Position numbers and translations under genes: made by a program | Shown here: piece after piece, positions 6,137 to 14,927 of the stretch | How the letters are laid out: each line of letters starts with the position of its first letter | Numbering within the stretch: position 1 is the first letter of the stretch | Assembly: GCA_016550425.1 (NCBI GenBank) | Contig: JABXGS010000068.1 | Span: 1-18,951 of the forward strand | Length of the DNA: 18,951 nucleotides | Direction of reading: 5' to 3' | Origin: an archaeon | Lineage (GTDB): Archaea > Asgardarchaeota > Hermodarchaeia > Hermodarchaeales > Hermodarchaeaceae | The notes under the pieces: model-generated | The model's input: only the letters and a program-made list of their open reading frames with translations | Databases searched by the model: none | Told to the model about the DNA's origin: nothing

Positions 6137-7019
6137 GAAGACTGAATCTATCATTTTGGAGTTGAATTTTACCAACTTCTTGGAGTTCTTCTAGGTGAAG
6201 CCGAATCATAATTCGCTCCCAGTATCGCAAAAGGGGTTCTTGATATGGAAATCGTCCATAGATTGGTTTAGATTCAACTAGCTGGTCTAATGTTTTAGGC
6301 GAATCGAGTAAATCGAGGATTCTAACATTCCGCTCATCGAGTCGACCGGAATATGTCTTCCATTCGGAAGAAATTTTTGAAGTTATGATTCCTCGGTGAG
6401 AGGAGACCACCATTTTGGTGGGTATCTGCTTCAGACGAGCGATCGATTGGCGAAACTTTTTCAAGCTAGATTCTTCGTGGCCATACCAAGGAAACGAGGT
6501 GAGGTCATAATCAAAGGAAAACAGAATGCGCTTCGGTTCATAGTAAAGGCAGTAATGGTCAATCGTATGTCCTGGTGTATATAGCGGTGTGAGAACTATC
6601 TGCCCAAATTGGAAGGGTGTATTTTCATTATAGCTATGCGTGGGCCGACAGTTTTGGAATCCCATCTGGGTTTGGGCAAATCGTCGCCAAATTGGTGCAA
6701 GGACATCACCGACAAATCGTTTGGAAAGTCCGATGAGATCACCACTTGTGCTAAAGGCTTCTTGGGGGACAAAAATACGAAGATCTTGGAATACCCAGTT
6801 TCCTGCGGAGTGATCGACATGTGTATGTGAATTGATAACGCAATCAATCTCAAATTCACGGTTGAGTGCTTCTAACCGGGCAATCCCACAGCCAGTATCG
6901 ATTAATACTGTTTCTTCTGCTAAAATAAGGACTGAGTGAGCTCGAGGAAATCGGCCTTCATTCTCGCCTTGAACGAGGAATATCTGGTCAGTAATGGGTT
7001 CCAAGAATTCTTTTGCCAT
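6126..7019 (-). CDS. Metallo-beta-lactamase-fold hydrolase
   Basis: The product (297 residues from the ATG at 7019) is a predicted dinuclear metal hydrolase. The signature HTHVDH lies at residues 65-70. Further expected metal ligands follow in LYTPGHTIDHYC, FSFDYDL and VVSSHRG, so both metal sites look complete. The last 70 residues (LDERNVRILDLL, LLRYWERIMIRLHLEELQEVGKI) look like the winged-helix-type C-terminal extension seen in LACTB2/RNase-Z-related members. TTGGAGCGA upstream of the ATG supports this start; a TTG five codons earlier overlaps that site. The substrate cannot be told from sequence: a thioester, a lactone or RNA are all known for the family. It is on the same strand as the M20 peptidase gene, 128 bases away, so co-transcription is possible. 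Confidence 0.85.
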   Translation of the reverse strand: MAKEFLEPITDQIFLVQGENEGRFPRAHSVLILAEETVLIDTGCGIARLEALNREFEIDCVINSHTHVDHSAGNWVFQDLRIFVPQEAFSTSGDLIGLSKRFVGDVLAPIWRRFAQTQMGFQNCRPTHSYNENTPFQFGQIVLTPLYTPGHTIDHYCLYYEPKRILFSFDYDLTSFPWYGHEESSLKKFRQSIARLKQIPTKMVVSSHRGIITSKISSEWKTYSGRLDERNVRILDLLDSPKTLDQLVESKPIYGRFPYQEPLLRYWERIMIRLHLEELQEVGKIQLQNDRFSLQKK

Positions 7020-7147
7020 TGAATCTCGCTCCAAGCTTAACGGATTTCATCAATTAAGTTGTTGGATAAGGCATCACTGAACTAAGTTTTTTGCGCATTT
7101 TTGAAGGTCTAAAATAGTTGTGGCATAGACACGCGGTAAAGCCAGAA

Positions 7148-8485
7148 CTAAAGGCAAAGGTAGTGGACTAGCTGCTTAGCCATATTGATGAGATCATCAA
7201 TGCGCACCCATTCATCCGGCTTGTGGGCTGAAAGATTATCAAGCGATGCTGCACCGATGCCAATGATTTTGTCAATGCCACACCCTTGGGTGATGAAGCC
7301 CATATCCGTTGAAGCAGCTCCACCCCCGAAGATGAAGTCGCTGTCTTGATAATTGTGAACGGCTTTGAGCGCCTCTCGCATCTTCAATGCGTGCTGGCTG
7401 GTTGTATCGGCTTTGAATGGACGATAGGTGTGAATAATAGCTGTCTCAACACTGACGGCTTTACTGTTCGTTTTTCCGCGGGTAATGGCTTGTTTGATTT
7501 CTTCAACGACTTGTTCATAGGTTTCTTCCGGAATGTAGCGACGATTGATGACAACCTGACATTCCGCTGGAACGATGTTGCTCTTCGTTCCTCCTTGGAT
7601 AATGTCGATATTAAACATGGGCGTGACCTTATCGGAAGGTGCTCCGAGTGATCGTAAAAGCGGAATAAGTGGTATAGCTGATTCGCGTTTTTCAACTTCG
7701 TTTTTCAGTTTCAGGAACTCGGTGAGAATCGGAATCGTTGCTTCAATAGCATTGATGCCCATGAAGTTCATCCCCGAATGACAGCTTCGACCCTTTACTG
7801 TTAGTGTCACATCCACATTTCCAGCAACACCAGCGACAATAACTGGGACCTGACCACCAAGTTCAGTGTTGATAACATGACCTTGAACATACCCCTCCTT
7901 TGCAAGATGGAAGATACCGGGATACATGCCAATTTCTTCGTCTGTACAGAAGGTGCACACCAAATTAAAATGGGGTCGAAGCTTAAGCTCGTGAATGACT
8001 TCCATAGCTAACAGAATGACTGCGATGCTGCCTTTCATATCAATAGCGCCACGTCCAAAGAGCTTGCCGTCTTCAACCACGGGATTGAATGGGTCTTTTG
8101 TCCAAGGCTCTTCGGTTGGAACGACATCCATGTGCGCATAAATCGTTACGACTTCTTGGCGCTGATGGGTTTGTCGGGCAACTAGATTAATTCGTGGACC
8201 TTCTAACGGAAGTGGGATTTTTGCGATTTCTTCTGTTGGCACAATAACGCGTTTGGTTTGGAATTTTAGTTTCTGGAGTTGGGTTTCAAGGTAAGTAACG
8301 ATTTCTTCGTAATTGCTTCCGGGTGGAACAACCGTCGGTATGCGAATTAGGTCTCCCAATACTGCGATTAAACGGGCTCGTTTAGTTTCGATGTGGTGAA
8401 AAATATCATCCGGACTTGGTCGTGGGAAGGGTGTTTTTTCTTTTCTTGAGAGTAGGTTTGGTGCTTGGCTGGGTATGGTTTTCAC
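7148..8485 (-). CDS. M20 family zinc peptidase/deacylase (ArgE/DapE type)
   Basis: This 445-residue cytoplasmic metallohydrolase should cleave an amide bond in a small peptide or N-acyl amino acid. The zinc-binding set is visible: AHMDVVP (His118, Asp120), GRGAIDMKG (bridging Asp149), TDEEIG (catalytic Glu183 and metal-binding Glu184), and the late His in LSAHKPDEWV. The dimer/lid domain has the usual GRSCHSGMN and GGTKSNIVPAECQV. About 35 extra residues precede the typical start. The only start codon available is GTG at 8485, with no strong ribosome site, so a leaderless transcript is possible. The exact substrate is open: acetylornithine, succinyl-diaminopimelate and dipeptides are family options. 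Although it is near a pyrimidine cluster, it does not look like the AllC-type carbamoylase branch of M20. Confidence 0.9.
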   Translation of the reverse strand: MKTIPSQAPNLLSRKEKTPFPRPSPDDIFHHIETKRARLIAVLGDLIRIPTVVPPGSNYEEIVTYLETQLQKLKFQTKRVIVPTEEIAKIPLPLEGPRINLVARQTHQRQEVVTIYAHMDVVPTEEPWTKDPFNPVVEDGKLFGRGAIDMKGSIAVILLAMEVIHELKLRPHFNLVCTFCTDEEIGMYPGIFHLAKEGYVQGHVINTELGGQVPVIVAGVAGNVDVTLTVKGRSCHSGMNFMGINAIEATIPILTEFLKLKNEVEKRESAIPLIPLLRSLGAPSDKVTPMFNIDIIQGGTKSNIVPAECQVVINRRYIPEETYEQVVEEIKQAITRGKTNSKAVSVETAIIHTYRPFKADTTSQHALKMREALKAVHNYQDSDFIFGGGAASTDMGFITQGCGIDKIIGIGAASLDNLSAHKPDEWVRIDDLINMAKQLVHYLCL

Positions 8486-8617
8486 ACTAAATGAGTGTCA
8501 ATTAGGCACAAAAACCCCCTAAGCTTATAGCAAAAAAGTGGATAATCTGTTCTTAACTAATATGCAACCTCTAGCATGACCTCCGAAACGCCTTTACATA
8601 CTAATTGAGAGAGAAAA

Positions 8618-9757
8618 ATGATGATTTCTGTTCTTCAGGCGTTCACTCGTCATACTGAAACGGTCCGTGATTACATAGTTGCTTTATTTCAAGTAGATTC
8701 TGGAATATACAATGTTGACCAGCTGAAGACTATTCTACAAGAGCCGGATACAACGGTCCGTCTTGAAACCGAATGGTTACAGTCTCTCCTCAAAGTTCTC
8801 CTCTATGTCCAACAATATACAACCCATGTGCAAAAATGGGTGAATCACACCCTGGGGCTCTTAAAAAATCTAGGCGCAAATCAACGAGAACTCCACGCAT
8901 ACGAGAATCGCCAAATCACCGCATCTCAAATCTTACAAAAGAAGCAATTTGACCAAAATTACCTTCGTTGGGTTTTAGAAGATGCAGCACAAGAAGTGGA
9001 CCGACTGATTGTTACTGCTCATCAACTCATTAACGATTACTCCTTTTTCTCCAATCTAATCGAACGATTTGGCGGCCCATTTTTATCAAATATCGAACAA
9101 ATTGCTAGTGCGTGGGAAGCGAATGCCCGTCGCGACTTCTTTGTGCCCCTTTCTACGATTCTTCAAGAAATTGACACTCAAGGGGATCCTTCCATTACTC
9201 TGCAACAGTTTGCTCGATACTTGGATACAATTGCTCAAGTCGTATCTGTTATGCCGATGTTTGTCACAGAATCCGATGGTGTCTCAACCTATTCACCAGA
9301 AGTCCTTAAGATGAATCAACGGTTCATCGCTCAACTCATTGATGGGATAGAACATCTTCGGCAATTCGTTCAACTCCGCTCACAAGTCTATTCCATATTG
9401 ATTAACGAACAATCCGATCTTTGGAATGCTGTTCTGCCAAAGGACACCCCCGTTGAGCAAATTCTTGTTACGATAGGGCTTAATCCCGCACAAACAGTCG
9501 AGGGGTTAATCCCGAATCCGTTTCCTGTCGACACTCTGCCGTTAGCTTTTCAACAAGCAGAGGAGGCTTTGGCAATCTGGGAATCAACGATTAATGCCTC
9601 AATTCCCTATCTCAATAAGGCCCTAATTCTCAATCAGATACTGCAATCCCCAGCAATTGCCAAGTTCTTAAAAGCTGATCAACGTCGCCTTGAACTATAT
9701 CATGAGTGGCATCCACGCATCACAGAAACATTCAAGATTCTCCAAAAATCTCTGTAA
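8618..9757 (+). CDS. All-helical protein of unknown function
   Basis: I do not recognise this 379-residue protein. There is no signal peptide or membrane segment. The sequence is almost entirely amphipathic helix, rich in Gln, Leu, Ile and Glu (for example LETEWLQSLLKVLLYVQQ, VLEDAAQEVDRLIVTAHQLI, LIDGIEHLRQFVQLRSQVYS). A Pro-containing break comes near residues 285-310 (LNPAQTVEGLIPNPFPVDTL). The pattern suggests a helical bundle or coiled-coil scaffold, but there are no Walker, metal-binding or cysteine motifs. The ATG is doubled (ATGATG at 8618 and 8621), preceded by GAGAGAG. It is divergent from the M20 gene and convergent with the DUF362 gene, so it seems to stand alone. The gene is real by length and codon quality. 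Confidence 0.7.
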   Translation: MMISVLQAFTRHTETVRDYIVALFQVDSGIYNVDQLKTILQEPDTTVRLETEWLQSLLKVLLYVQQYTTHVQKWVNHTLGLLKNLGANQRELHAYENRQITASQILQKKQFDQNYLRWVLEDAAQEVDRLIVTAHQLINDYSFFSNLIERFGGPFLSNIEQIASAWEANARRDFFVPLSTILQEIDTQGDPSITLQQFARYLDTIAQVVSVMPMFVTESDGVSTYSPEVLKMNQRFIAQLIDGIEHLRQFVQLRSQVYSILINEQSDLWNAVLPKDTPVEQILVTIGLNPAQTVEGLIPNPFPVDTLPLAFQQAEEALAIWESTINASIPYLNKALILNQILQSPAIAKFLKADQRRLELYHEWHPRITETFKILQKSL

Positions 9758-9773
9758 TCTATTATCATTACTT

Positions 9774-10595
9774 TTACTTTGTCTTGAGTCTTGTTTTCAT
9801 CTTTTCTTGAATTTGATCGCGAACTTCTTCCAAATCTTTCCCAACGATATCTATCTTTTCGAGATGGGCTTCACCTAACCCTTGCTCGTTAGCCATTTTC
9901 AACATTTTACTTTTCATCGGATCTTTATTCAAGAGTGCGAAACCAACAGCATCAACAGCAACCGCATCCCGACCAACAAGAAACATATTCACTGGAATCC
10001 GCTTCTCTTTTTTAGCTGCAGGGCTTGGCAATACCGTTGTTCCATCGATGACCGCCAAATCGATTCCCCCAACCGCCTTGAATAAACCAAGAACTACTGA
10101 TTCTAGCTTTTTATGGTACACAGCTTTCTTGCGCATTGGAGCTAATCCAAAAAGGTTCTTTATCACAGACCCTTTAGAATAGCGCCTTAAGATGTGTGAG
10201 CTAATGAGGACACGATCTTCAAAGAGTAGATGTGAAAGGGGCATCTCCTCTCCTGCGATATCAACATGCTTCATTTCAGTATCTTCAGAGAGATTGAAGG
10301 GCACAACTCGTTCTGAAAAGAGAGACTTCCATATTTGAAGGCGCTCTGTGCCCGTACCCCGATAGTTATCGGATTCAATTAACCAAATCTTTGGTGCCTG
10401 GGAAAAATTCTCTACGACGGCACGAGCAATGGGTATCGTTGTATACGCTTCTTGTCTCGGGTCAAATACTCCCAGTTTGTACAACACCTCACGTTGGGAC
10501 GTGTTGAAATCGGGGATACCTCCTAAAAGTTGAAGGGCTTCTCGAAAAGATGTCGTTGCATCTTCTCCAATTTCCATTAATACCACTTTCACCAT
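9774..10595 (-). CDS. DUF362 domain protein without ferredoxin domain
   Basis: This 273-residue protein matches the DUF362 family of uncharacterised iron-sulfur-associated proteins. The typical pattern is visible: IPIARAVVENF, IWLIESDNYRGTGTERL early; then MPLSHLLFEDRVLISSHILR, GSVIKNLFGLAP, AVGGIDLAVIDGTTVLP and FLVGRDAVAVDAVGFALLNKDP. Many family members add a C-terminal two-cluster ferredoxin domain. This one lacks it and carries no Cys cluster, ending instead in a charged helix (LEEVRDQIQEKMKTRLKTK). The true activity of the family is not established, so no reaction is proposed. The start is the ATG at 10595. It is convergent with the helical orphan gene (16 bases between stops). Confidence 0.8.
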   Translation of the reverse strand: MVKVVLMEIGEDATTSFREALQLLGGIPDFNTSQREVLYKLGVFDPRQEAYTTIPIARAVVENFSQAPKIWLIESDNYRGTGTERLQIWKSLFSERVVPFNLSEDTEMKHVDIAGEEMPLSHLLFEDRVLISSHILRRYSKGSVIKNLFGLAPMRKKAVYHKKLESVVLGLFKAVGGIDLAVIDGTTVLPSPAAKKEKRIPVNMFLVGRDAVAVDAVGFALLNKDPMKSKMLKMANEQGLGEAHLEKIDIVGKDLEEVRDQIQEKMKTRLKTK

Positions 10596-10643
10596 CGTCT
10601 ACCACATCTCAGAATCTTCACCCAGAACGACAAGAATCTCGGA

Positions 10644-10656
10644 TATATGTATAAAT
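10644..10656 (+). promoter_or_regulatory. TATA box of the phosphatase gene
   Basis: TATATGTATAAAT at 10644-10656 is a strong archaeal TATA element about 40 bases before the ATG at 10695. It overlaps the upstream ATG at 10647. The RNA would begin downstream of that ATG, near 10680, which rules it out as the start. Confidence 0.5.
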
Positions 10657-10694
10657 CTATTTACTGGAACCTAACATGTACTAAAGTGACTGAC

Positions 10695-11165
10695 ATGGTA
10701 GATACTTGTGGATTTTATTGGCTAATGAATGGGAAACTTGCTGGGTCCTGCTATCCTGGACCTTGTCTCGAGTGGCTATATCACTCAAAGGGAATTCGGG
10801 CGATTCTTTCCCTCCAGCCTTTAAGCTCACAAGACCTACATAAGGCTCAACAATTAGGCTTCCAAGTGAAAACAAATCCCATTCCTGATTATACAGCAGG
10901 CTCGTTGGAAGAACGAACCGCCGCTCTACGAATCATTGACGAATTTCAAGCCAACGATATGCCAACACTTGTCCATTGCCAAGGAGGCTTGGGTCGAACC
11001 GGCATGATCCTCGCGCTTTATCTAGTACTTCGGCAGGGAGTGCCACCTACATCTGCGATATCACAAATCCGGTTCCTGCGAAAAGGATCAATTGAAAGAA
11101 ACACAGGACAAGAAGAAGTCATACTGCAATCCGAACCTCAAAAAAAATCTGGGTTAAGAAACTAA
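10695..11165 (+). CDS. Dual-specificity/cysteine-based protein phosphatase
   Basis: From the ATG at 10695 the product has 156 residues and should dephosphorylate Tyr/Ser/Thr residues or another phosphoester. The P-loop HCQGGLGRTG (residues 94-103) matches the HCxxGxxR(S/T) signature, with nucleophile Cys95 and phosphate-binding Arg101. The general acid is probably Asp65 in NPIPDYTAGS. The N-terminal FYWLMNGKLAGSCYPGP is the usual opening of archaeal/bacterial compact DSPs. This supports the later start, as does the TATA box overlapping the alternative ATG at 10647. The last 30 residues are polar and less typical. It is convergent with the dihydropyrimidinase gene, with a single base between the two coding regions. 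The target is unknown. Confidence 0.85.
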   Translation: MVDTCGFYWLMNGKLAGSCYPGPCLEWLYHSKGIRAILSLQPLSSQDLHKAQQLGFQVKTNPIPDYTAGSLEERTAALRIIDEFQANDMPTLVHCQGGLGRTGMILALYLVLRQGVPPTSAISQIRFLRKGSIERNTGQEEVILQSEPQKKSGLRN

Positions 11166-11166
11166 C

Positions 11167-12561
11167 CTAGATGTCCAGTTTTTTAACCGCTTGACGGTGC
11201 AGGAACCGTCCATGATCACAGTCACCGACAAATTTCCCATTAGAAACAACGATTTTTCCACGAGAGATTGTAGTTTGCGGATAGCCTGTCAATTTCCAAC
11301 CTTCGAAGGGGCTCCAATCGCAATTTGTTTGTAGATCTGTTGCATGCAGGGTCACTTTCTTGTTCGGATCAAACACAACAAGGTCGGCATCACTCCCTGG
11401 ATTAATTGTTCCTTTCTCTGGAAACATTCCAAAGATTTTCGCCGGGTTAGTGCTCACCAGTTTTACTAGGTGGTTTAAAGAAAAGTGCTCTTTACCGACT
11501 CCTTCAGTATACAGGAGTGGAAACATCGTCTCTACACCAGGAAGTCCAAAGGGAATCTTACGGAAATCTCCTTCCCACATGGCTTTTTGTTTCGTATCGA
11601 AAGTACAGGTATCCGTAGCGACCACTTGAATTTCACCATTAATTAGGCCCTGCCAGAGTCGAGTGCCATCCTCTTTTTTCTTAATTTGTGGACAGGTCGC
11701 ATATAGGTGGCCATTTTCTCCTTTGAAGACAGAATCATCAAGAAGAAGGTATTGTGGACAAGTTTCAGCGTATACATGGACCCCCCTTTCTCGAGCCTCA
11801 CGCACATACTGGGCACTTTCTCCTGCAGACATGTGCACAATATACAAGCGTCCACCAGTCACTTCGGCCCATTTGATGGCGCGCTGCACTGCCTCTGATT
11901 CCGTAAAATATGGCCGGGACAGTGTATGTGCGTATGCTCCCCATTTGTCCTTCTCTTGAGCATATCGTTCAATGAGCATATCGAGAACGTCAACACTTTC
12001 TGCATGAACTCCAATCATCCCCCCATACTTCTTCGTCTCTTCAAGGGCTTGAAAGAGCATACCATCATCAGCCATCCAACCTTCCTCTTTGTAGATCATG
12101 AACATCTTGAAGGTAGGAATTCCGTATTCGATAATTTCTTTGATTTCTGCTTGGGTCTGTGGGTTCCAATCAGTAATTGCAGCATGTAACCCATAATCGA
12201 TACACACTCTCCCGTCTGCTTCTTTCCTACGAGCCTTCACCGCTTCCATGATGGAATGTCCTTTCTGTTGAATTGCAAAATCAATGACCGTTGTAACACC
12301 ACCCATTGCGGCCGCTTTGGTTCCATTCTCAAAATCATCTGCTGAAATAGTCCCGCCAAAAGGCAACTGTAAATGTACGTGTACGTCAATGGCTCCTGGG
12401 AAAACGTACTTACCTTTAGCGTCTACAATGTGGGTATCTGCGTTGGTTTTCAGCTCATTATTCACAGCCACAATTTTGCCATCTTTTATTCCAACATCCG
12501 CCTGAAGCATTTCAGTGGCTGTTACAATTGTACCGTTCTGAACAACCATATCCAACTGCAT
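11167..12561 (-). CDS. Dihydropyrimidinase (hydantoinase family)
   Basis: This 464-residue cytoplasmic zinc amidohydrolase should open dihydrouracil or dihydrothymine to the N-carbamoyl-beta-amino acid, the second step of reductive pyrimidine breakdown. Metal ligands are visible: HVH (His61, His63), the carboxylated Lys152 in FKMFMIYK, His186 in GVHAES, His243 in VHMSAG and Asp317 in VATDTCTF. The dihydropyrimidinase-type HLQLPFGG loop after the HVH motif and Tyr157 support this over allantoinase or dihydroorotase. The residue after the catalytic Asp is Thr, where His or Gln is common. The start is taken at the ATG at 12561, with GGAG upstream; GTG at 12570 and ATG at 12549 are alternatives. 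It is divergent from the beta-ureidopropionase gene, which performs the next step. Hydantoinase activity on other rings is possible. Confidence 0.9.
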   Translation of the reverse strand: MQLDMVVQNGTIVTATEMLQADVGIKDGKIVAVNNELKTNADTHIVDAKGKYVFPGAIDVHVHLQLPFGGTISADDFENGTKAAAMGGVTTVIDFAIQQKGHSIMEAVKARRKEADGRVCIDYGLHAAITDWNPQTQAEIKEIIEYGIPTFKMFMIYKEEGWMADDGMLFQALEETKKYGGMIGVHAESVDVLDMLIERYAQEKDKWGAYAHTLSRPYFTESEAVQRAIKWAEVTGGRLYIVHMSAGESAQYVREARERGVHVYAETCPQYLLLDDSVFKGENGHLYATCPQIKKKEDGTRLWQGLINGEIQVVATDTCTFDTKQKAMWEGDFRKIPFGLPGVETMFPLLYTEGVGKEHFSLNHLVKLVSTNPAKIFGMFPEKGTINPGSDADLVVFDPNKKVTLHATDLQTNCDWSPFEGWKLTGYPQTTISRGKIVVSNGKFVGDCDHGRFLHRQAVKKLDI

Positions 12562-12674
12562 AAATCGCACAACTCCGCTTTTTTCATCGCATTGTTACCC
12601 TTTATGGTTTTGGGAAATCTCTAAATCTGGAAAGAACCAAAGACTAGCTTACTCTTTCTTTAAAGGTGCAAAAA

Positions 12675-13541
12675 ATGCGAAACGTTCGTATTGGCTTGGT
12701 TCAAGCTCATTGGGAAGGCGCCATTTCAGATGAAAAAACCATTCGTAAAAACATGGAAAAAATGATTCAGAAACACGAAACCTTTGCTGAAACCGCAGCA
12801 AAAAAAGGTGTGCAGGTTCTTTGTTTCCAGGAGCTATTCTTTGGACCATATTTCTGTGCAGAACAAAAACCACTTTGGTACAAATTCGCCGAACCGATTC
12901 CCGGTCCACTAAGTGACCGAATGAGCCGATTAGCGAAAAGTAACAACCTCATACTAATTGCTCCTATGTACGAAGAAGATATGCCAGGCGTTTATTATAA
13001 CACGGCGATTATTCTCGACAATCAAGGACAATTACTTGGTAAATATCGAAAAACCCACATTCCCCATCTGGGTCCTGGGTTTTGGGAAAAGTTCTATTTT
13101 AAACCGGGAAATATAGGATACCCAGTATTTGAAACTCAGTATGGGAAAATTGGGATCTATATCTGCTATGATAGACATTTTCCCGAAGGCGCACGTGCCT
13201 TAGGACTGAATGGGGCAGAAATTGTATTCAATCCCTCCGCAACGGTCCAAGGACTTTCAGATCATCTATGGGCACTTGAACAACCAGCACACGCCGTAGC
13301 CAATGGCTATTTCATTGCTGCCATAAATCGAGTTGGAGAGAGTCCCTGGAAAATGGGCACCTTCTATGGAAGCTCATATGTAGCAAATCCACGTGGTGAG
13401 ATTGTCAAACAAGCCTCGCCTGATAAAGACGAGCTCCTCATTGTGGATATTAATTTGGATATGATTAAGGAAGTTCGCTCCACTTGGCAATTCTTCCGGG
13501 ATCGCCGCCCTGATCTATACAAGAATCTATGTGATATCTAA
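12675..13541 (+). CDS. Beta-ureidopropionase / N-carbamoyl amidohydrolase (nitrilase family)
   Basis: The 288-residue product should hydrolyse N-carbamoyl-beta-alanine to beta-alanine, CO2 and ammonia, the third step of pyrimidine breakdown. The Glu-Lys-Cys triad of the nitrilase superfamily is intact: Glu53 in FQELFF, Lys126 in KYRKTHIP, and Cys164 in YICYDRHFPEGAR. The C-terminal STWQFFRDRRPDLY is typical of beta-ureidopropionases. N-carbamoylputrescine amidase is the closest alternative by fold, but the neighbourhood favours the pyrimidine role. AAAGGTG lies just before the ATG at 12675; a GTG at 12666 overlaps that site. It is divergent from dihydropyrimidinase, and its last bases overlap the convergent aminotransferase gene by 4 bp. 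Confidence 0.92.
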   Translation: MRNVRIGLVQAHWEGAISDEKTIRKNMEKMIQKHETFAETAAKKGVQVLCFQELFFGPYFCAEQKPLWYKFAEPIPGPLSDRMSRLAKSNNLILIAPMYEEDMPGVYYNTAIILDNQGQLLGKYRKTHIPHLGPGFWEKFYFKPGNIGYPVFETQYGKIGIYICYDRHFPEGARALGLNGAEIVFNPSATVQGLSDHLWALEQPAHAVANGYFIAAINRVGESPWKMGTFYGSSYVANPRGEIVKQASPDKDELLIVDINLDMIKEVRSTWQFFRDRRPDLYKNLCDI

Positions 13542-14875
13542 AGTGTTTTCTCGACCGTGCTGAACGCTTTATCCAAAATCTGATAAGCTAAATCGATTTG
13601 TTCTTTTGTAAGCTCTAGCGGGGGTTGGATTCGAATTACGTTTCCATCGATGCCTCCTTTGCCAATGAGAAGACCATCTGTTTTACAATGTTCCATTACG
13701 CTGAGTAGCTCTTGTGGGGCTGGTTCCTTGGTTTTTTGATTTCGTATTAGTTCAATCCCTTGCATCATTCCCTGCCCACGAACTTCACCCACAATTCTGT
13801 GATCGTGTTTAAGTGCGTCTAGCTGTTTTCTCAGATACGCTCCATTTGTGGCTGCCCGTTCAAGGTAATTACTCTCCTTGATTATGTCAACAACAGCGAT
13901 AGCTCCCGCACAAGATAAAGGATTTCCACCAAAAGTGGCAAAGCTGTCGGTTGTAGTATATTCAGCGGCATATTCAGGTCGGGTTAAGAATCCACCAATC
14001 GGAATTCCGCTTCCAAAACCTTTAGCTAGCGTAATGATATCCGGATTAGCTCCCGTATGCTGGATGCCCCACCATTTATTGCCTGTCCGGCCAAATCCAG
14101 TTTGCACTTCATCAGAGATAAATAATCCACCAAATTCCTTGACGATTTCATAAGTAATTTGAAAGAATTCGGGTGGAGGTTGTATGATGCCACCAACTCC
14201 TTGAATCGGTTCGACAATAAAGGCCGCTACTGCTTTGTTGGTTTGGGTGCGGATGAGCTCTCGGAGATATCGTGCGCATTGAATATCACATTCAGGATAC
14301 TCTTTCCCAAAAGGACATCGAAAACAATACCCGTAAGGTTGGAATCGAACACCTGGTGGATGTGCTTCGGGTACAGTACGCCATCCAGCGCTTGATATTT
14401 CCCGTGTAAGTGCTGTTCGCCCATGATAGGCATGAGTGCAAGCCACAATATAGGGGTTATTTTTGAATTTTTTTGCCATGAAAAGTGCTGCTTCATTGGC
14501 TTCGGAGCCGCTATTGACAATAAACGACTGAGTTAAGCCCTTTGGTGCTATATCTGCCAGACGTTTTGCTAAGACAGCATAAGGAATTGTTGCATACAAT
14601 GAACTCGTATAGACCAATCGGTCTAGCTGCCATTTCAATGTTGTAATATACTTTGGATGTGCATATCCCGTTATTGTCGTGCAAATCCCGGCAAAGAGAT
14701 CGATGTACTGCTTTCCCTGCGAATCCTCAAGGTTGGCCCCTTTTCCACGAACCAGAAGTAACGGTTCTTTATAGTAGTGAGAGATAGCGGGAACGACATG
14801 TTTCTTCTCTAATTCTAGAATTGTTTTCGCGGAATATGCTTGTCGTAAATCTTCAGGAACTAAATTTTCATCCAT
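13538..14875 (-). CDS. Class III PLP aminotransferase (AGXT2 / beta-alanine aminotransferase-like)
   Basis: This 445-residue fold-type I aminotransferase most likely moves the amino group of beta-alanine or beta-aminoisobutyrate to pyruvate or glyoxylate, giving malonate semialdehyde or its methyl form. Seen are the cofactor-binding SGSEAN (122-127), HAYHGRT, the ISDEVQTGFGRTG segment with Asp255, and the PLP lysine Lys285 in ITLAKGFGSG. TFGGNPLSCA marks the AGXT2/4-aminobutyrate branch. An insertion-like element with four cysteines (Cys184, Cys187, Cys196, Cys200, pattern CFRCPFGKEYPECDIQC) is present and could bind metal or be structural. GGAG upstream supports the ATG at 14875. The gene lies between the beta-ureidopropionase gene and preA, which favours beta-alanine over GABA as substrate. 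Substrate choice is inference; the family is certain. Confidence 0.88.
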   Translation of the reverse strand: MDENLVPEDLRQAYSAKTILELEKKHVVPAISHYYKEPLLLVRGKGANLEDSQGKQYIDLFAGICTTITGYAHPKYITTLKWQLDRLVYTSSLYATIPYAVLAKRLADIAPKGLTQSFIVNSGSEANEAALFMAKKFKNNPYIVACTHAYHGRTALTREISSAGWRTVPEAHPPGVRFQPYGYCFRCPFGKEYPECDIQCARYLRELIRTQTNKAVAAFIVEPIQGVGGIIQPPPEFFQITYEIVKEFGGLFISDEVQTGFGRTGNKWWGIQHTGANPDIITLAKGFGSGIPIGGFLTRPEYAAEYTTTDSFATFGGNPLSCAGAIAVVDIIKESNYLERAATNGAYLRKQLDALKHDHRIVGEVRGQGMMQGIELIRNQKTKEPAPQELLSVMEHCKTDGLLIGKGGIDGNVIRIQPPLELTKEQIDLAYQILDKAFSTVEKTL

Positions 14876-14927
14876 AACTCACAACTCCATCAGACGGACA
14901 TATGACTATTCACCGAGAATTAAAGAC

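Noticed and set aside
7384..7695. Open frames on both strands inside the M20 gene
   Set aside because: They lie wholly within a gene with a complete set of catalytic motifs and show no domain of their own.
7148..8485. M20 enzyme as a fourth, alternative N-carbamoyl-beta-alanine hydrolase of the pyrimidine cluster
   Set aside because: The motifs (TDEEIG, AHKPDEW, ArgE/DapE-like lid) fit the peptidase/deacylase branch. The gene is 2.7 kb from the cluster, which already has a nitrilase-type enzyme for that step.
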